Under the pieces are notes generated by a model, which worked only from the letters and a program-made list of their open reading frames with translations, was not told the origin of the DNA and ran no database searches. A program made the translations under genes and the position numbers. Shown piece by piece: positions 12,624 to 24,008 of a stretch of 64,000 nt of DNA. Origin of the DNA: Strongyloides papillosus (taxonomy: Eukaryota; Nematoda; Chromadorea; Rhabditida; Strongyloididae); NCBI GenBank assembly GCA_005656395.1, contig SRSI01000046.1, positions 558,001-622,000 on the forward strand, read 5' to 3'. How positions within the stretch are numbered: the first letter of the stretch is position 1; each line of letters starts with the position of its first letter.

Positions 12624-12736
12624 CTTTTAAAATAATTTGGTGTTGTTGATACACTTTTACTATTTTTTGAATTAGCTGGATCTTTAGAAGCTTTTATAGT
12701 AGAAATGTTGTTTGGATGATGTGATGAATGAATCAT
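12624..12736 (-). CDS. Candidate alternative 5' coding exon of the K+ channel
   Basis: Reading minus: ATG at 12736-12734, then an open frame of 37 codons beginning MIHSSHHPNNISTIKAS and ending NYFK, plus two bases, followed by a strong donor AAAAG|GTAAGT (GT at 12623-12622). The phase left (2 nt) is identical to that of the proximal first exon (10375-10233). Both could therefore join the T1 exon at 10181 in frame, giving ...NYFKR-KTQHVAQ. There is no other obvious downstream acceptor before 10181. This suggests two promoters with different cytoplasmic N-termini. Alternatively it is a chance ORF with a donor. No transcript evidence is available. Confidence 0.5.
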
Positions 12737-14565
12737 ATTAAAAGAGATTGATGAAAAAATGGAAGATTTTATTCGGTAAAATTTCGATTCACTTTATCAA
12801 TAGACAAATATTTAGCATCTAAACATAATATTATATGCATTGTGTTGTCTAAGAATAAAAAATAGACGTCAGCTAACTTACTATTTATGTAAGAATCACT
12901 CTTAATATCAAATGAGTAAATGTGCCTTTTTTGACCAGAACAAATATGATTGGTAGTAGTTTACTAACATTCTGAATATCTATGAATGTTTGAAAGCCAT
13001 TAGAATATGTAATTTATGGAGGAGATGCAAAAATTAAATGCCTTTTCATGAAGACAATAGATAGGTAATAATTTATTTTATAACACGAGAACCGTCTTTA
13101 GATTGTATGATATTAAATTTTTTCACAATATTTATAAGTTATTATCAGCATTTAATAATAATAATATTTATCATAAATAAAAAAATACTTCGTAAGAGTA
13201 TATAAACTCTTAATTGGTTATAAAATAAACATTTAATATGAATTTAATTTATAAATATAAAATTTTTCATGCTAACACGCAGATGAAAAGTTTCATACTC
13301 TTGGAAGAAAAATTACAAAAATGTTTATACATTTTTATCTTTTCTCTATTTTCTACTAAAACAATGATAAATTGGCTGTTGATTGGAATCATAATTTAAT
13401 CATTTATGTTTAATCTTTATTTGTATATATCTTCATGCGATCTTGGTTTATTTTATCAAAGATATTGAACTAATTTGAAATCATTTAAAAAAATATTTTA
13501 TATGTAATAATTTAATTCATAATAATTAACGTAAACATAAGACAAGTTGTTGGCAAAATAATTTTTCTTCTGTAAAAAATTTCTTAAAATAAGCTTATAT
13601 TTCGGAAATAGTAATTATATATTTGAGTAGTTTCTTCACAATTTCTATAACATATAGTTGTCATGAAATCTTTTGTTTAAATATCTTTTAATTACAATTA
13701 AATGCACAGTCTTTTTATTTCAAAAAATACTGTTAAATACTTTCAAGAATGACATTGGAGTTAGTAAATACGTGTGCATTGTTTTTAAAAATAAAATACT
13801 ATTATTGTTTTATTAATTATTCAAAATAAAATGACTCTATAAAAATGTTTAGACTGCAAACAATTGTAGAAATAAGTGTATTTTCAATTTTAGTTAAATG
13901 GTATATTCTTATCATAGATGTAATTGTTTTTACTTTATTAGCATTAAATAAAAGATTAACTCAAAATCACACTCATAAATTATAATAAATAAAATATTTG
14001 GTTAACTTGATTAAAAATTAATTTTTAAAATGTTTTAATGTGTTTAATAATTTGTTAATATAATTGTTAATGTTCATTTTAATTAATATTAAACTTTATC
14101 AGAGTAAGATAAAAATAAATCTAATACGATATTCGTGTAATTAAATTTTCATAATAGAATAAAATATTAATAAGCACTTTTAAGAACTTAATTAATATTA
14201 TACGAACATTAGTTACTTTAAAGGTTCTTGGCAGCTTTTATATAATTTATGAAAATATGTAATGCAGGTGAATGATTTCTAGAAAAATATTTTTTTAACG
14301 ATTCAGGAATTAATGAAGCTCTAAGAAAAGAATTACCTTAATGATAAAACATCATATTTCATAAACAATTTATTATATAATAAACGTTATTACAAGTGAA
14401 AAAAACAAAAGTCTAAAGAGATTAAATGAAAGTATAAATAGTTACAGTGACCAGTATGTAATATTATGTATTTTTGTTATGCATCAAAGCGTCTTCTTAT
14501 ATTTGACATCATTGTCTTTCATAATTGACAAATTATTTTATGTTTATAAAATCAAAACACAAATA
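12737..14565. other. Intergenic region
   Basis: About 1.8 kb between the distal channel exon and the presenilin stop codon. Uniformly AT-rich; no ORF, RNA gene or repeat could be supported. It likely contains the presenilin 3' UTR (proximal end) and a channel promoter. Confidence 0.5.
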
Positions 14566-15901
14566 TTAATATATCAAATGATTATCCGAAAGTTCAAAAA
14601 TAAATGGAGATATACATATACGTGTTGAAAAAAACAAAATTAAAGCAAGAAATATCGAAATTGGTAATGCCGGTAAAGCTTTTTGGTGCAAGGCCAAAAG
14701 TATCAATGTTAAAGAAAGACCCTTGAAATAAAAATATTAATTTTAGCAAATTATTAACTTACAACTAATATTGAAACATAACATATTATAACTAAGTTCC
14801 AATCATCAAACATAGCTGCTTTTCCTAATAATATTGAGTAAAATACAAAGTCTCCAAGTCCTAATTTAACACCTTGATGTTCTTCATCATGATGATGTTG
14901 TCGATAAACACCATTAAGCATTAATCTTTCATTTCTATTTTGTATACGTATCTGTGGATTACTTGATGGACCTTCTTCATTAGTTGGAACTGATGAAGTT
15001 TGAGGCCGTTCTGGTGCATATCTTATTGGTGCTTCATCATTTTTTACATCACATTCATTACTATGATTCTCAGCTGGAGTAGTATCTTCTACCACCATAA
15101 CTGTTGTAATAGGTACATAAAGAAGTCCAGAAGTATAAATTAATGATGCAAAAATGGGTTCATTACGTTCTTGTGCAGTTTCAACCAATATTCTTAAAGG
15201 ACCTTTTGAATATAGGACAGCAAATAAATCCCAGAATGAAATTAATAAAAGAATTCCCCAAACAGTCCAGTTTGGCATAAATTTAATTAAAATTAACGCA
15301 AACATAGCTGCAATTAATATTAAAAAAGTTTGTTGAATAATTAAAGGGCCTTTAAAATGAATAGATATTATTCCCATAATACATAAATTTCCAGTGATAA
15401 GAATTAAAGAAATTACATCAATTGGTATACCAAAAGCAGTAAATGTTTCTTGAATATGTAAATACAGAAAAAATGTTAAAAATAAGGCTGTATTAAAAAA
15501 TAAAAATCCATCAATTACTTTATAGAAACGTTTTTTGTACAATAATATTATTACTGTTGTTACTGTTATGATGTAAGTTAACATAACAGCTGAATTACCA
15601 ATAATAACAAGCATCAAATGCCAAAAAGATTCAGCACCTTCTTCTCTAAATGGTGTATAAACTCTTTAAAAAAAGTTTTAGTAATTATATATAAAAAATA
15701 AACCTACAATTGTTGACCAAATTTTTCTGTACTACCATAAAATGGAAGATATTTTATACAAAAAACTACATATGACATGCATATTGTTACAGGAATAAAT
15801 AACGATATAACATGTGAGGCATTATACTTCAAACTTATCTCATCTTTTTCCACCTCATTTTCATCGGGACTTCTTAATGGTATCGGAGCCTCGTTAGACA
15901 T
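14566..15901 (-). CDS. sel-12: Presenilin (gamma-secretase catalytic subunit)
   Basis: Intramembrane aspartyl protease of the gamma-secretase complex, which cleaves Notch-type receptors and other type I membrane proteins. Three exons: 15901-15708, 15663-14763 and 14721-14566; phases match and give 416 aa. Visible hallmarks: VYTPF before TM2; first catalytic Asp in TM6 (SFWDLFAVL); the conserved loop KGPLRILVETAQERNEPIF; a variable acidic/polar loop with a histidine cluster (QHHHDEEH); GLGDF with the second catalytic Asp (GxGD motif); and the PAL motif in KALPALPIS. TM6 reads WD, not the YD of human presenilins. The end ...HLIY resembles the SEL-12 C-terminus, so sel-12 is preferred over hop-1, with some doubt. 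ATG 15901 is used because upstream in-frame codons give only a TTG. Confidence 0.96.
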
Positions 15902-17497
15902 ATCAATACTATATGTTAGCAAGAAAAATTTAAACTAAAATTATACTAATTTGTTCGATGTAAATTGAAATATATGAAAATAAGCGAAAGAAATATAAAA
16001 AAAACATTTTTGATATAATAAAGTTAACATTTATTGACATTTTTTTTATAAAAAAAGAAAGTTAATAGTATTGTAAACTTTTAAAATTTGGGTAGCCATA
16101 AATATAAATTTTTCGGTTCCATTACACATAATTGGTTTCTTACGCTTAAATATTTTTGAGAATATTAAATTTCAAATAATTCAATAAGTGAAATATGCAA
16201 AATCATATAGATAAATGTTAAAAAATACAATAGTTGTACAATATATTAAGAGTTCCAAATACGAAAGATACATAATTTACAGGCAAATAGTTTTATGTTT
16301 GCTTTTTATTTATTTTATATATAAAAAATTTTTGAAAATAGAATACTGTGTTTCAGCAAAAATCTAATATATTTAATGAAATGTAGCAAATAAAATTTTT
16401 GCTTAAAATTAAACAAATAGAAATAACTTATGTCAATAATTATTACTTTTTAAATCCGAGATTTTATTACTTTTTTGCGTTAATTCAATTGTCAGTAATT
16501 AAATAAAGGAGTTAACAACATTTTGTAAAATAGAAAAAAATTGATAAACAAGGCAAAATTTTCCTAGAAGTTGATAATTATTTTTTTATATTAAATCTTT
16601 ATTATAAAGCTTAAAAATGGTTTTATCAATTATATGCAATTGATAATCAAAGTCATCAAATTGTCATATATAAAACAAATTTCACAAATCTGACTATTTG
16701 GGAATAGAAAGTTCAATGATGTTTTTTTAAATTGAAAAGTATTATGATAAGAAAATATTTTAATTGATTCGTTCCATCTATGTGGGCAGATGTCTACACT
16801 TTAAACACAAAAATTACTAGAAGTTTTTAACTTTTATTATTTTTCTTCATAATTTTTACATAGAAAAATAATTAGATTTGTATAACATAGAATTCATATT
16901 TAAGAAAATGTTAACTATAAAATAGCTTAATGTAGACATAGGAAGTTACCAAGTATGAAAAGGTTTTTCAAAAACACAGATGAGATATCTAGCCATGAAT
17001 ATATTAGATATTTTAATAAACATTATTTTTATCTATGTACATTATTCCACAACACACTATATAAGAGGAAAATGTAACTTTTTTATCCGAGCATGAACTT
17101 GTTAAAGAAATTATAGTTTCTACTGCGATATTCTAGAGATTAGTGGCATTTTAGGTATTGCATATTTTTTATAATATAAACTAATTTTTCGTTTAATAAA
17201 TTAGATGAGAAAATGTTATTTCTGTATGTTAAAAAAGTTCTTGCAAAATTAATCTTCCGGTTTTGCAATAATTTTTGATGTTCATTTGTGTATAATTATA
17301 ATTCTTGTTTACATATTGAAGAACCAATAAACCTTGTGGGGGTGTGAATATTTATATCGTGTCATTTGTTTTGCATTGAATATATTATGGTTATAAGACA
17401 ACAAAGTTTATAAGAAAGATTAATCGAGATAATAGTATAAGACATGAAACAATATTTATAAAAAAAAAAATAATTTATTTAATTGATAAAAAATCTA
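15902..17497. other. Intergenic region upstream of presenilin
   Basis: About 1.6 kb. Nothing beyond AT-rich sequence and short ORFs. It should contain the presenilin promoter and the 3' end of the CLPTM1L transcript. Confidence 0.5.
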
Positions 17498-19140
17498 CTA
17501 TTGGTCTTTTTTCTCCTTATCTGTAGTTGTTTCTTCAACAATAGCATACTCATCAATTCTTGTTTTATCAACCGGATAGATATACCTTTGATAGAGATAA
17601 ATAACAAATACAATATCATCACGGAAACATCCAATTCTTGTTGACATAGGCATTTTTATAATAAAAGAGAATACATCATCAATAACTGTATTGAATGCTT
17701 TGTACATAAATGCTTTCCATGGTAAATGAGCCACAGACTTTAGACGGTAATTTAAAAATAGTTGTGGAAACATGAAGCAAAACCCAAAACCATATATTGC
17801 ATTAGCTAAACTATTAATTATAAAACTATACCAACTTTTGTGTTCGATGTAAATCAAACTGTATATTGTTCCAATGATTACCAATGGAGTTACAATTGCA
17901 TACAAATATTTCATAGCTTCAGAATCATATTGATCTGTTTCAATTTCTTGTTTAGACTTCTGGCCAAAATAAATTCGAGGAATAATAATATGATCGAATT
18001 TTATTGTTATTTTTGTTGCTTTCTTTAATTTCCATAATTCAATAAATATTCTAATTCCACTAGGTATAATTATAAGTAAACTAGCTTGTTGATCTATAAG
18101 ATACAAAAATATTATACTATCACTAAAACAATTCCAAATCAAAACTTTTGTTGACATTCCTTTCATATCTTTTTTATTCCTCCAAAAAGAGATATCATTT
18201 TTGAAGGATAATATATCGGCAACTATATGAACTGTACAAACTGTTATAATTAACGAAAGATAATATATATTAACATTTGTAAATATATTTTTCACATCAT
18301 CAAAATCTTTTTCTGAAAATCCAAGATCTTTCAAATGTTTAAATGATTCTTTCATACTCATTTGCATACGAAATGATCCAATGGATAGTGGATGATATTC
18401 AATTCGAATAACTGTGGATGTATTTTCTTTCTCTACTTTCAAAAAATTACTTTCTCGAATATTCATTTCATCTGATATCACAACTGGAGTGTACTCGTTA
18501 TTTATCACACTCATAACACCATAAAATTCGGGTGGAACCTCGTTTGAAGGATATGATAAAAATTCATTAACTATAGCAAAAGGAAATACATCTAAAATAT
18601 GTAGTATTTTATTACTACTACTTTTTGTTTTTCGTTTATTTTGCGATGATTCTAAAAGTTTTGATGTTTCATCGGCTGGTGTTTTCATTTCTGTTAACTT
18701 TAAATATGTATACGATTTCCATTTTGCATCCAAAGATGATTTACCATTGTAGGAATTAGGTAAAACAAATAAGTGTAAGTATAGAATTCCGTTATTTTTG
18801 TTTAGCCGAGAAATATCTAAATTAACAGTTTCATGGAAATCTTCATTTAAATGAAGATCATTTTTTCTAAATATTTCGTTGTCATTGATGCTGAATGTTT
18901 TTGTGAATGTTTGATAAATCCTTATTTGAACAATTGGATCGTTATTATTTATGAATTCTTGTAAAGGCTAACAAAATGAATGTTAAGTTTTTTAAATAGA
19001 CCTACTTTATAACAATTCTTACTATTTTTTTCCTGGCAAGTATTTGGATGATATAAATGATAAAAATGATAAAGTGCTTTTCCTAAATAAATTATAAATA
19101 TTGATACAGTAAAAAAAGTAAATAGTTTCCCTTTAAACAT
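17498..19140 (-). CDS. CLPTM1L: CLPTM1L-like multipass membrane protein (CRR9 family)
   Basis: Polytopic ER membrane protein of the CLPTM1 family, whose members act as lipid scramblases and in membrane-protein handling. Two exons: 19140-19006 and 18967-17498, with a 38-nt intron (gtaggt...ttgttag) joining NCYK to PLQEF; 534 aa against 538 for human CLPTM1L. N-terminal signal anchor FFTVSIFIIYLGKALYHF. The luminal domain has NNGILYLHLFV (human NNGTLYAYIFL). Strong C-terminal matches include LGFSEKDFDDVKNIF, FKNDISFWRNKKDMKGMSTK, LKSVAHLPWKAFMYKAFNT and CFRDDIVFVIYLYQRYIYPV. The start is ATG 19140; upstream the frame offers only GTG. The acidic/lysine tail fits a cytosolic end. Orthology to CLPTM1L rather than CLPTM1 is clear from length and motifs. 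Confidence 0.95.
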
Positions 19141-19899
19141 CTTAAGATTCTTCCATCCAATAGTATTGTAATCTGTTACATCTAACACGTATTCAAAAGG
19201 TCATTTTGCATTAACATTTAATTTTGGAGCTACGTCACTTGAATAGATTACTTCTATAAGGGATAGTATGAAAATTTCAAAATCACAAGAAAATTAATAT
19301 TTTGAAAATGTAAAATGAAGAAATGAAACCTATAAAATAAATAAAAACAGCATGAATTCTACAAATTATTGTTTTAGACAGAATATTCAATATTTAAACA
19401 ACTTTAATTAATAAAGCAATAAAGATTCGAATTAGGGTTATAGATTCAAAAATTTTGGTTATATTTTAAAAGTTAAAATTTCTTCTCAAAAAGCTATTAT
19501 TTAAGCTTTTGTTTTTATTGTGTCCTTAATTTTTTTTCTACATATTCTTAAAATATCATAAACATAAAAAACTATTATTTATCACCAAAGCTTTTCGAAA
19601 ATGAAATTATTATTAAAATTTTTTACACTATTTTTTAGAAGTCAATACTCATTTACATAAATAATACTTTAAAAAACATTTCTGTGCATCTCTTTCGTCG
19701 AAAATCGACGTATTTTCGATATTCATCTTACATGCATAGGTGGCTTTAGGGATTTTAGGGACGGATTCTACAGCGTATGGAACGTCCTTTACATGTGTAA
19801 ATTCGCCCCATTATAGTTTTTATTTCCTAGCTAGTAAAAGGTCTAAATTTTCACTCTTACGAGAAAACCAGCTTAATAATCGCATCCACACAACTTAGT
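19141..19899. other. Intergenic region upstream of CLPTM1L
   Basis: About 0.75 kb. It contains a small perfect hairpin near 19698-19712 (cgtcg-aaaat-cgacg) next to a second ttttcgat string. Otherwise plain AT-rich DNA leading into the dispersed repeat. Confidence 0.45.
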
Positions 19900-20115
19900 A
19901 AGTCTTCACTTTTGAAACTTGCTATGTAGCAGGCTTCAAAAAGATAGAATCACTCCTGGGCGTCCAAAATTCACCTACGGATCAGTTACTAACTCAAAAC
20001 TCAACTGACAGACATTTACCATATTCAGAAAGTAGTTAGGTTTGCTGACATTCCGTTTCGTAATCTGACTACCATATATTTGTACCTGCCCTTTTTAAAC
20101 TCATGTCATTCACTA
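19900..20115 (+). repeat. Dispersed repeat, copy A (inverted relative to copy B at 52.7-53.3 kb)
   Basis: This GC-richer patch aligns with the reverse complement of ~52740-52960. Shared blocks include gtagttaggtttgctga (B: gtagttagatttgttga), tccgtttcgtaatc (tccgtttcattacc), ttgaaacttg (ttgaaacctg), caggcttcaaaaagat (caagcttcagaagaac) and gaatcactcctgggcg (cgatcactttgggttt), in order and at similar spacing. By eye identity is about 70%. No coding frame survives. Probably an old transposable element or satellite-like family. Confidence 0.7.
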
Positions 20116-21430
20116 ACGATTTTTATTATACCCTATACAATACAAAATTTAATATTAAACTATTTTTATTGCTTGAAACAGATACTTATATGTAACATAA
20201 TTAATTGAATGATTCTAGAGTAATTTTTATACTTTATCAATGAAGCAAATTTTAAAGGATTCTGTCGGTTAAATTTTTGTAATATGAGAACTTTTTTTTT
20301 AAAAATTGATGTAAGAAAACAAATCGGCTCTTTAATTTTAATGTTTTAACATTACATTTCTTAGTTAAGTGAGAAATTTTAAGTAAAACTTCACACTCTA
20401 ATGACTGAAACTAATACTAGATTATTCTAGCATTCTTGATGGATACGTGGTCGATTTTTTGAAGAAATGTAAATAAAACAATCAAACATTTTATATAAAA
20501 AAATATACATTAATTTGAATCTTAAAAAATATTTATTTTCAAGAGGAATCCAATCATAATAATAAATTCATAGGTAAACTTATTCCTCTTCTAATAATAA
20601 TTATTAATTAAATATTCTCTACTAACCTTTTTTCTTAATATAATATTTTTTTAATAGCAATACATATAAATATAAACTGATTAAACTATAAAATTGTTAT
20701 GGATTGAAGCTGTTAATTGCTATTAAAAATCTTAAGCAATTTGATAATAAAAAGGTCAGTAGATTTTTGATACTTTATAGTATAACAAAAAGAAAAGTTT
20801 CTGTTATATATATACACTTTTTTTGACTATTAAAATTAATCGAGATCTTCATTATCTTCTAATAACAAGTATTAAAATAAAATGTTATGAAAATTATCCA
20901 TAATCAGAGCCCAAGCCATTCAATAACATTAAATATACAACTCTTTGATTATTTGTGTAAGATAAATAAATTTCAAATGTACGTGATTCATGACATGTTA
21001 TAGTTTTCTATAATATCTATTATGAATGAAAAAAAGAAAAAAACCTATATCAGCATATACAAATAGTGTTTCTATAAAACATTAAATATCTATGTACTCT
21101 GTTATTTTGCACTTTCAGATGACAACAAATTTTCTCAATTTAATGCTTTTCTATTTAGTATATTTATATCAGTTATTGATAATATTTTTTTAAAATTTCT
21201 TTATTGTTTTGTTAATCACTCTCTAGCTTTAAAAATAACTTTATCTACACCATGGAAACAAACATTATAAAAAAGTGGATATAATAGGATACAGTAAAGA
21301 AAAAACGTTTTGTCATAAATAAAAGGAATTTTCAAAAATTGCACGTATCTTTATTATTTAACTATACATACCCTCGAAATTTTTTTTGTATTGTTTCGTA
21401 CAAATTCAAAATTATATTGTGTTTATTCTT
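20116..21430. other. Intergenic region
   Basis: About 1.3 kb of AT-rich DNA without a supportable gene. The last bases before 21434 form a pyrimidine-rich tract ending in a splice acceptor for the next gene. Confidence 0.5.
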
Positions 21431-21434
21431 TTCA
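21421..21434 (+). promoter_or_regulatory. Probable trans-splice (or 5' UTR) acceptor site
   Basis: The string gtttattcttttcag ends 13 bases before the ATG at 21448. TTTTCAG is the nematode acceptor consensus, and no donor or exon is evident upstream, so spliced-leader addition is the simplest reading. A 5' UTR intron is the alternative. Confidence 0.6.
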
Positions 21435-21447
21435 GTTGATCACCAAA

Positions 21448-22002
21448 ATGCTTAGTAAGCTTATCACTAAAGAAAGTATTCTTAAAAATTATCTACAATA
21501 TTACATCAAAAGATGTGCCTCTGCTAACCTACAGGCTGGAAGATCAAAGGCAGCTAAACAACTTGTTATGCCTGCTTCTGAACAAGGTTTTTTCAATTAC
21601 GAAAGATATATTTCTCGTGATAAAAATTGCCCTAATCCTCAAGTACAAGGAGATACACCATATAGGTAATTTTTTATTGATTATTATTTATTTGTGTGTA
21701 TTTTTAGACTTATGTTTCGTCGTTTGGGACATGCTTATGAAATCTATCCACTACTTTTTCTTTGCTCAGCTTGGTTTGTTTGCTTTATCGTCATCACATG
21801 GTGGAGTTTTCAAAAAATGGAAGTTTGGGTTGATAGATCACAAAAAACGGCTCCGTGGTCATGGGATAAAATTAGAAATAATTATTGGAAAAGTAAAAAA
21901 ATTTTCTTTGACCCAGAGGGAATAATGGAAAAAAGATTAGAAATTATGGAGGTTCTTCAAGATGAGATGCTTGAAGCAGCTAAAAAAAAAGGTTTAAAAT
22001 AG
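21448..22002 (+). CDS. NDUFA4/MLRQ (B12D family)-like mitochondrial protein
   Basis: Two exons: 21448-21665 and 21708-22002, with a 42-nt intron (gtaatt...tttttag); phase correct; 170 aa. Residues 1-~60 are a basic, Ser-rich leader without acids at the start (MLSKLITKESILKNYLQYYIKR), consistent with mitochondrial import. One transmembrane segment follows (YPLLFLCSAWFVCFIVITWWSF), then VWVDRSQKTAPWSWDKIRNNYWK. This resembles the pattern of NDUFA4 family proteins, where a single membrane helix is followed by WDRxNxPEPWN...YK. The C-terminal ~40 residues form a charged helix. Family assignment is by motif shape only; it may be a nematode-specific respiratory-chain accessory subunit. Convergent with the next gene (86 bp apart). 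Confidence 0.75.
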
Positions 22003-22088
22003 ATATGTTATGTTTCAACATTTCAATTTATAGAGAATAAAATACAAGTTTGTTATTTATAATTAAAGCTATATAATAAATTAAAATT

Positions 22089-23356
22089 TTAATGAAAAGG
22101 ATTTTCAGGTTTTTCGGTTACTTGTTCAATTTTCTTTTCCTCACTTGAATCTTCAATTTTATAAACTTTTTTCCAATATTTATATGCTCTATTTGGTATG
22201 ACAGGCATGCCCCAACCATCATAATCATTTAGACTATATTTCCATCCCTGTTTTGGTATCTGGATAATATCTGGCATTCCACCAGCTGAACCACTTTTGC
22301 CAAACCCAACACCAAATTGACCACCTACACGGACTGGGTCATTTCCATGGACTGGAACACCAACTCCCCAATTAATATTAACCATATCACCTAAATCTCT
22401 TAGTAAACCATTTCTTTCTTCATATCCTAATCCAGTTGATGGTAATGGTATAGGTAATTTATTTTTGTTACCACTAACATTACTAACAAATTTAGCTTTT
22501 TGTTGAATAAATGATTGGCTGTCTGATTTATCAGTATCAGGTCTAGTTTCAATTTCGCTGAATGGATCAAGGTCATTATCTCCTTTATTTCTCATCTTAA
22601 TTTTTCCTTCTTCATCTACCAAGGCCAACCTTTTGTTTTCATTATCATCTAAATTAGAATCCAGAAGTTGCGTCTTAGAATCATACATCTATAGAAAAAT
22701 TTTATTATATAACAAAAAATATTAATTTTATTATCAAACATGTACAAGCAATGAAAATATGTGTTAAGCATTGTTAAAAAGAAAGTCGTGAGGTAAGAGG
22801 CTATGAATTCACCTTTGGAGATGTTCCTTTCGTTGATTTCTTCTTTTTCTTCCTCCAATCTCTTTTTAAAAGCTTCTTCTCGTGCCATAAAATTATTAAA
22901 AACTTTTTTTGCTTCGGCTTCATTAAATCCCCAGTGATTAGAAGGTTGGAATGAGCTATGTTGTACTTGTTTAATCCCTTCCAACTCTTTTAACACTTTC
23001 GGATCAATTTTTGGTTGAGAAACATTTTTTTTTGAACTATCTAATCCAAACGGAAATGGAACTAGATCATTTTTTCTTGTTGCAACTGAAGTTGGTCTTC
23101 TAGTTGTTGTTGCAGTAGTAGCTCTGGTAACTACTTTGTTTCTTGTTGTGGGAACTCCTGTTGTTGTTGAATAATTAGAACAGTAAGACAAATTAGGCTT
23201 CTTCCTACATACAGATTCTAGCAATTTTTCTGCACCTATACATTCAGAGAACATGAAAAATTAACGATTCCATGTATTATAAAACATACCACCATCAGAA
23301 AAAACATTCAAAATTAAAGAACATAAAAGTGAAAATATTAAAATAATATACTTCAT
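22089..23356 (-). CDS. Secreted protein of unknown function with Thr-rich and Gly-rich segments
   Basis: Minus-strand gene with a signal-peptide exon starting at ATG 23356 (MKYIILIFSLLCSLILNVFS), a short intron (acceptor tatag before GTGCAG near 23236), and a second exon with two or three cysteines (ESVCRKKPNLSYCSNYS), a Thr/Arg-rich linker and a Lys/Glu-rich helix to ~22810. The last exon ends at 22089. It includes a Gly-rich stretch (VRVGGQFGVGFGKSGSAGG) and aromatic motifs (YDGWGMPVIPNRAYKYW). The middle splice is uncertain: donor AAAG|GTGAAT at ~22815 is phase 1 and would fit an internal acceptor TTTAG near 22650, not the tag just before ATG 22688. Alternatively two genes are present. No family recognised; composition suggests an extracellular matrix or cuticle-associated protein. 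Confidence 0.7.
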
Positions 23357-23705
23357 ATTTTTATCATTTAAAATAAATAATGATTCTAATGTCATTTATA
23401 GTATCCCACTAGCACTAATGCTACATTTTTAAAGTTAGAAACTGGTTTTAAAATTTTATATACTTATATGCCTCTAGTAAACATTAAATACCTATGTTTA
23501 TATGTTGAAACCGTGTCTTTGAAGATTACTTTTCTATCATTTTTTAAAAATATTTAATTAATAATTAATTATGTCAAATTTCTAAACATTGTTCGAAGGT
23601 GCATTTAACCACTTGTATTCTAAAATTTAGGAGACATTTCCACACAAGATATGTTGCAATTTCCATATTTTAAATTATTTTCTTCTGCTATTTTATTCAA
23701 ATAAA

Positions 23706-23960
23706 ATGGAGGCTGGACAATTTCGCCGTATAGACAAAGTTTCACAACCTCTTAAAGGATCGTTTCCGTTGGATTATGGAGGAAATTGCAAACTTGAAAT
23801 GCTAAATTATATGATGTGTCTGAGGACAAATAAAAATAAAAACTCGGAATGCAGAGATGAGGCTAAAAGTTATTTTGCTTGTAGAATGGATAAAGGTCTA
23901 ATGGACAAAGATGAATGGCAAACACTAGGATACAAAGATGTTGATGCAGAAAAAAATTGA
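23706..23960 (+). CDS. cox-19: COX19 cytochrome c oxidase assembly protein (twin CX9C)
   Basis: Small intermembrane-space protein needed for copper delivery and assembly of cytochrome c oxidase; imported and oxidised by the MIA40 pathway. Single exon, 84 aa. The N-terminal segment PLKGSFPLDYGGNC is close to other COX19 proteins (PxxGSFPLDHxGEC). Two CX9C motifs are visible: CKLEMLNYMMC and CRDEAKSYFAC, followed by RMDKGLM. An AATAAA-like signal lies ~25 bp after the stop. Convergent with the prenyltransferase gene, only 48 bp apart. Confidence 0.96.
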   Translation: MEAGQFRRIDKVSQPLKGSFPLDYGGNCKLEMLNYMMCLRTNKNKNSECRDEAKSYFACRMDKGLMDKDEWQTLGYKDVDAEKN

Positions 23961-24008
23961 AATTTTATTTAGTTTTGTAGTTAAATTAATAAAGTTTACG
24001 TTAATCTA

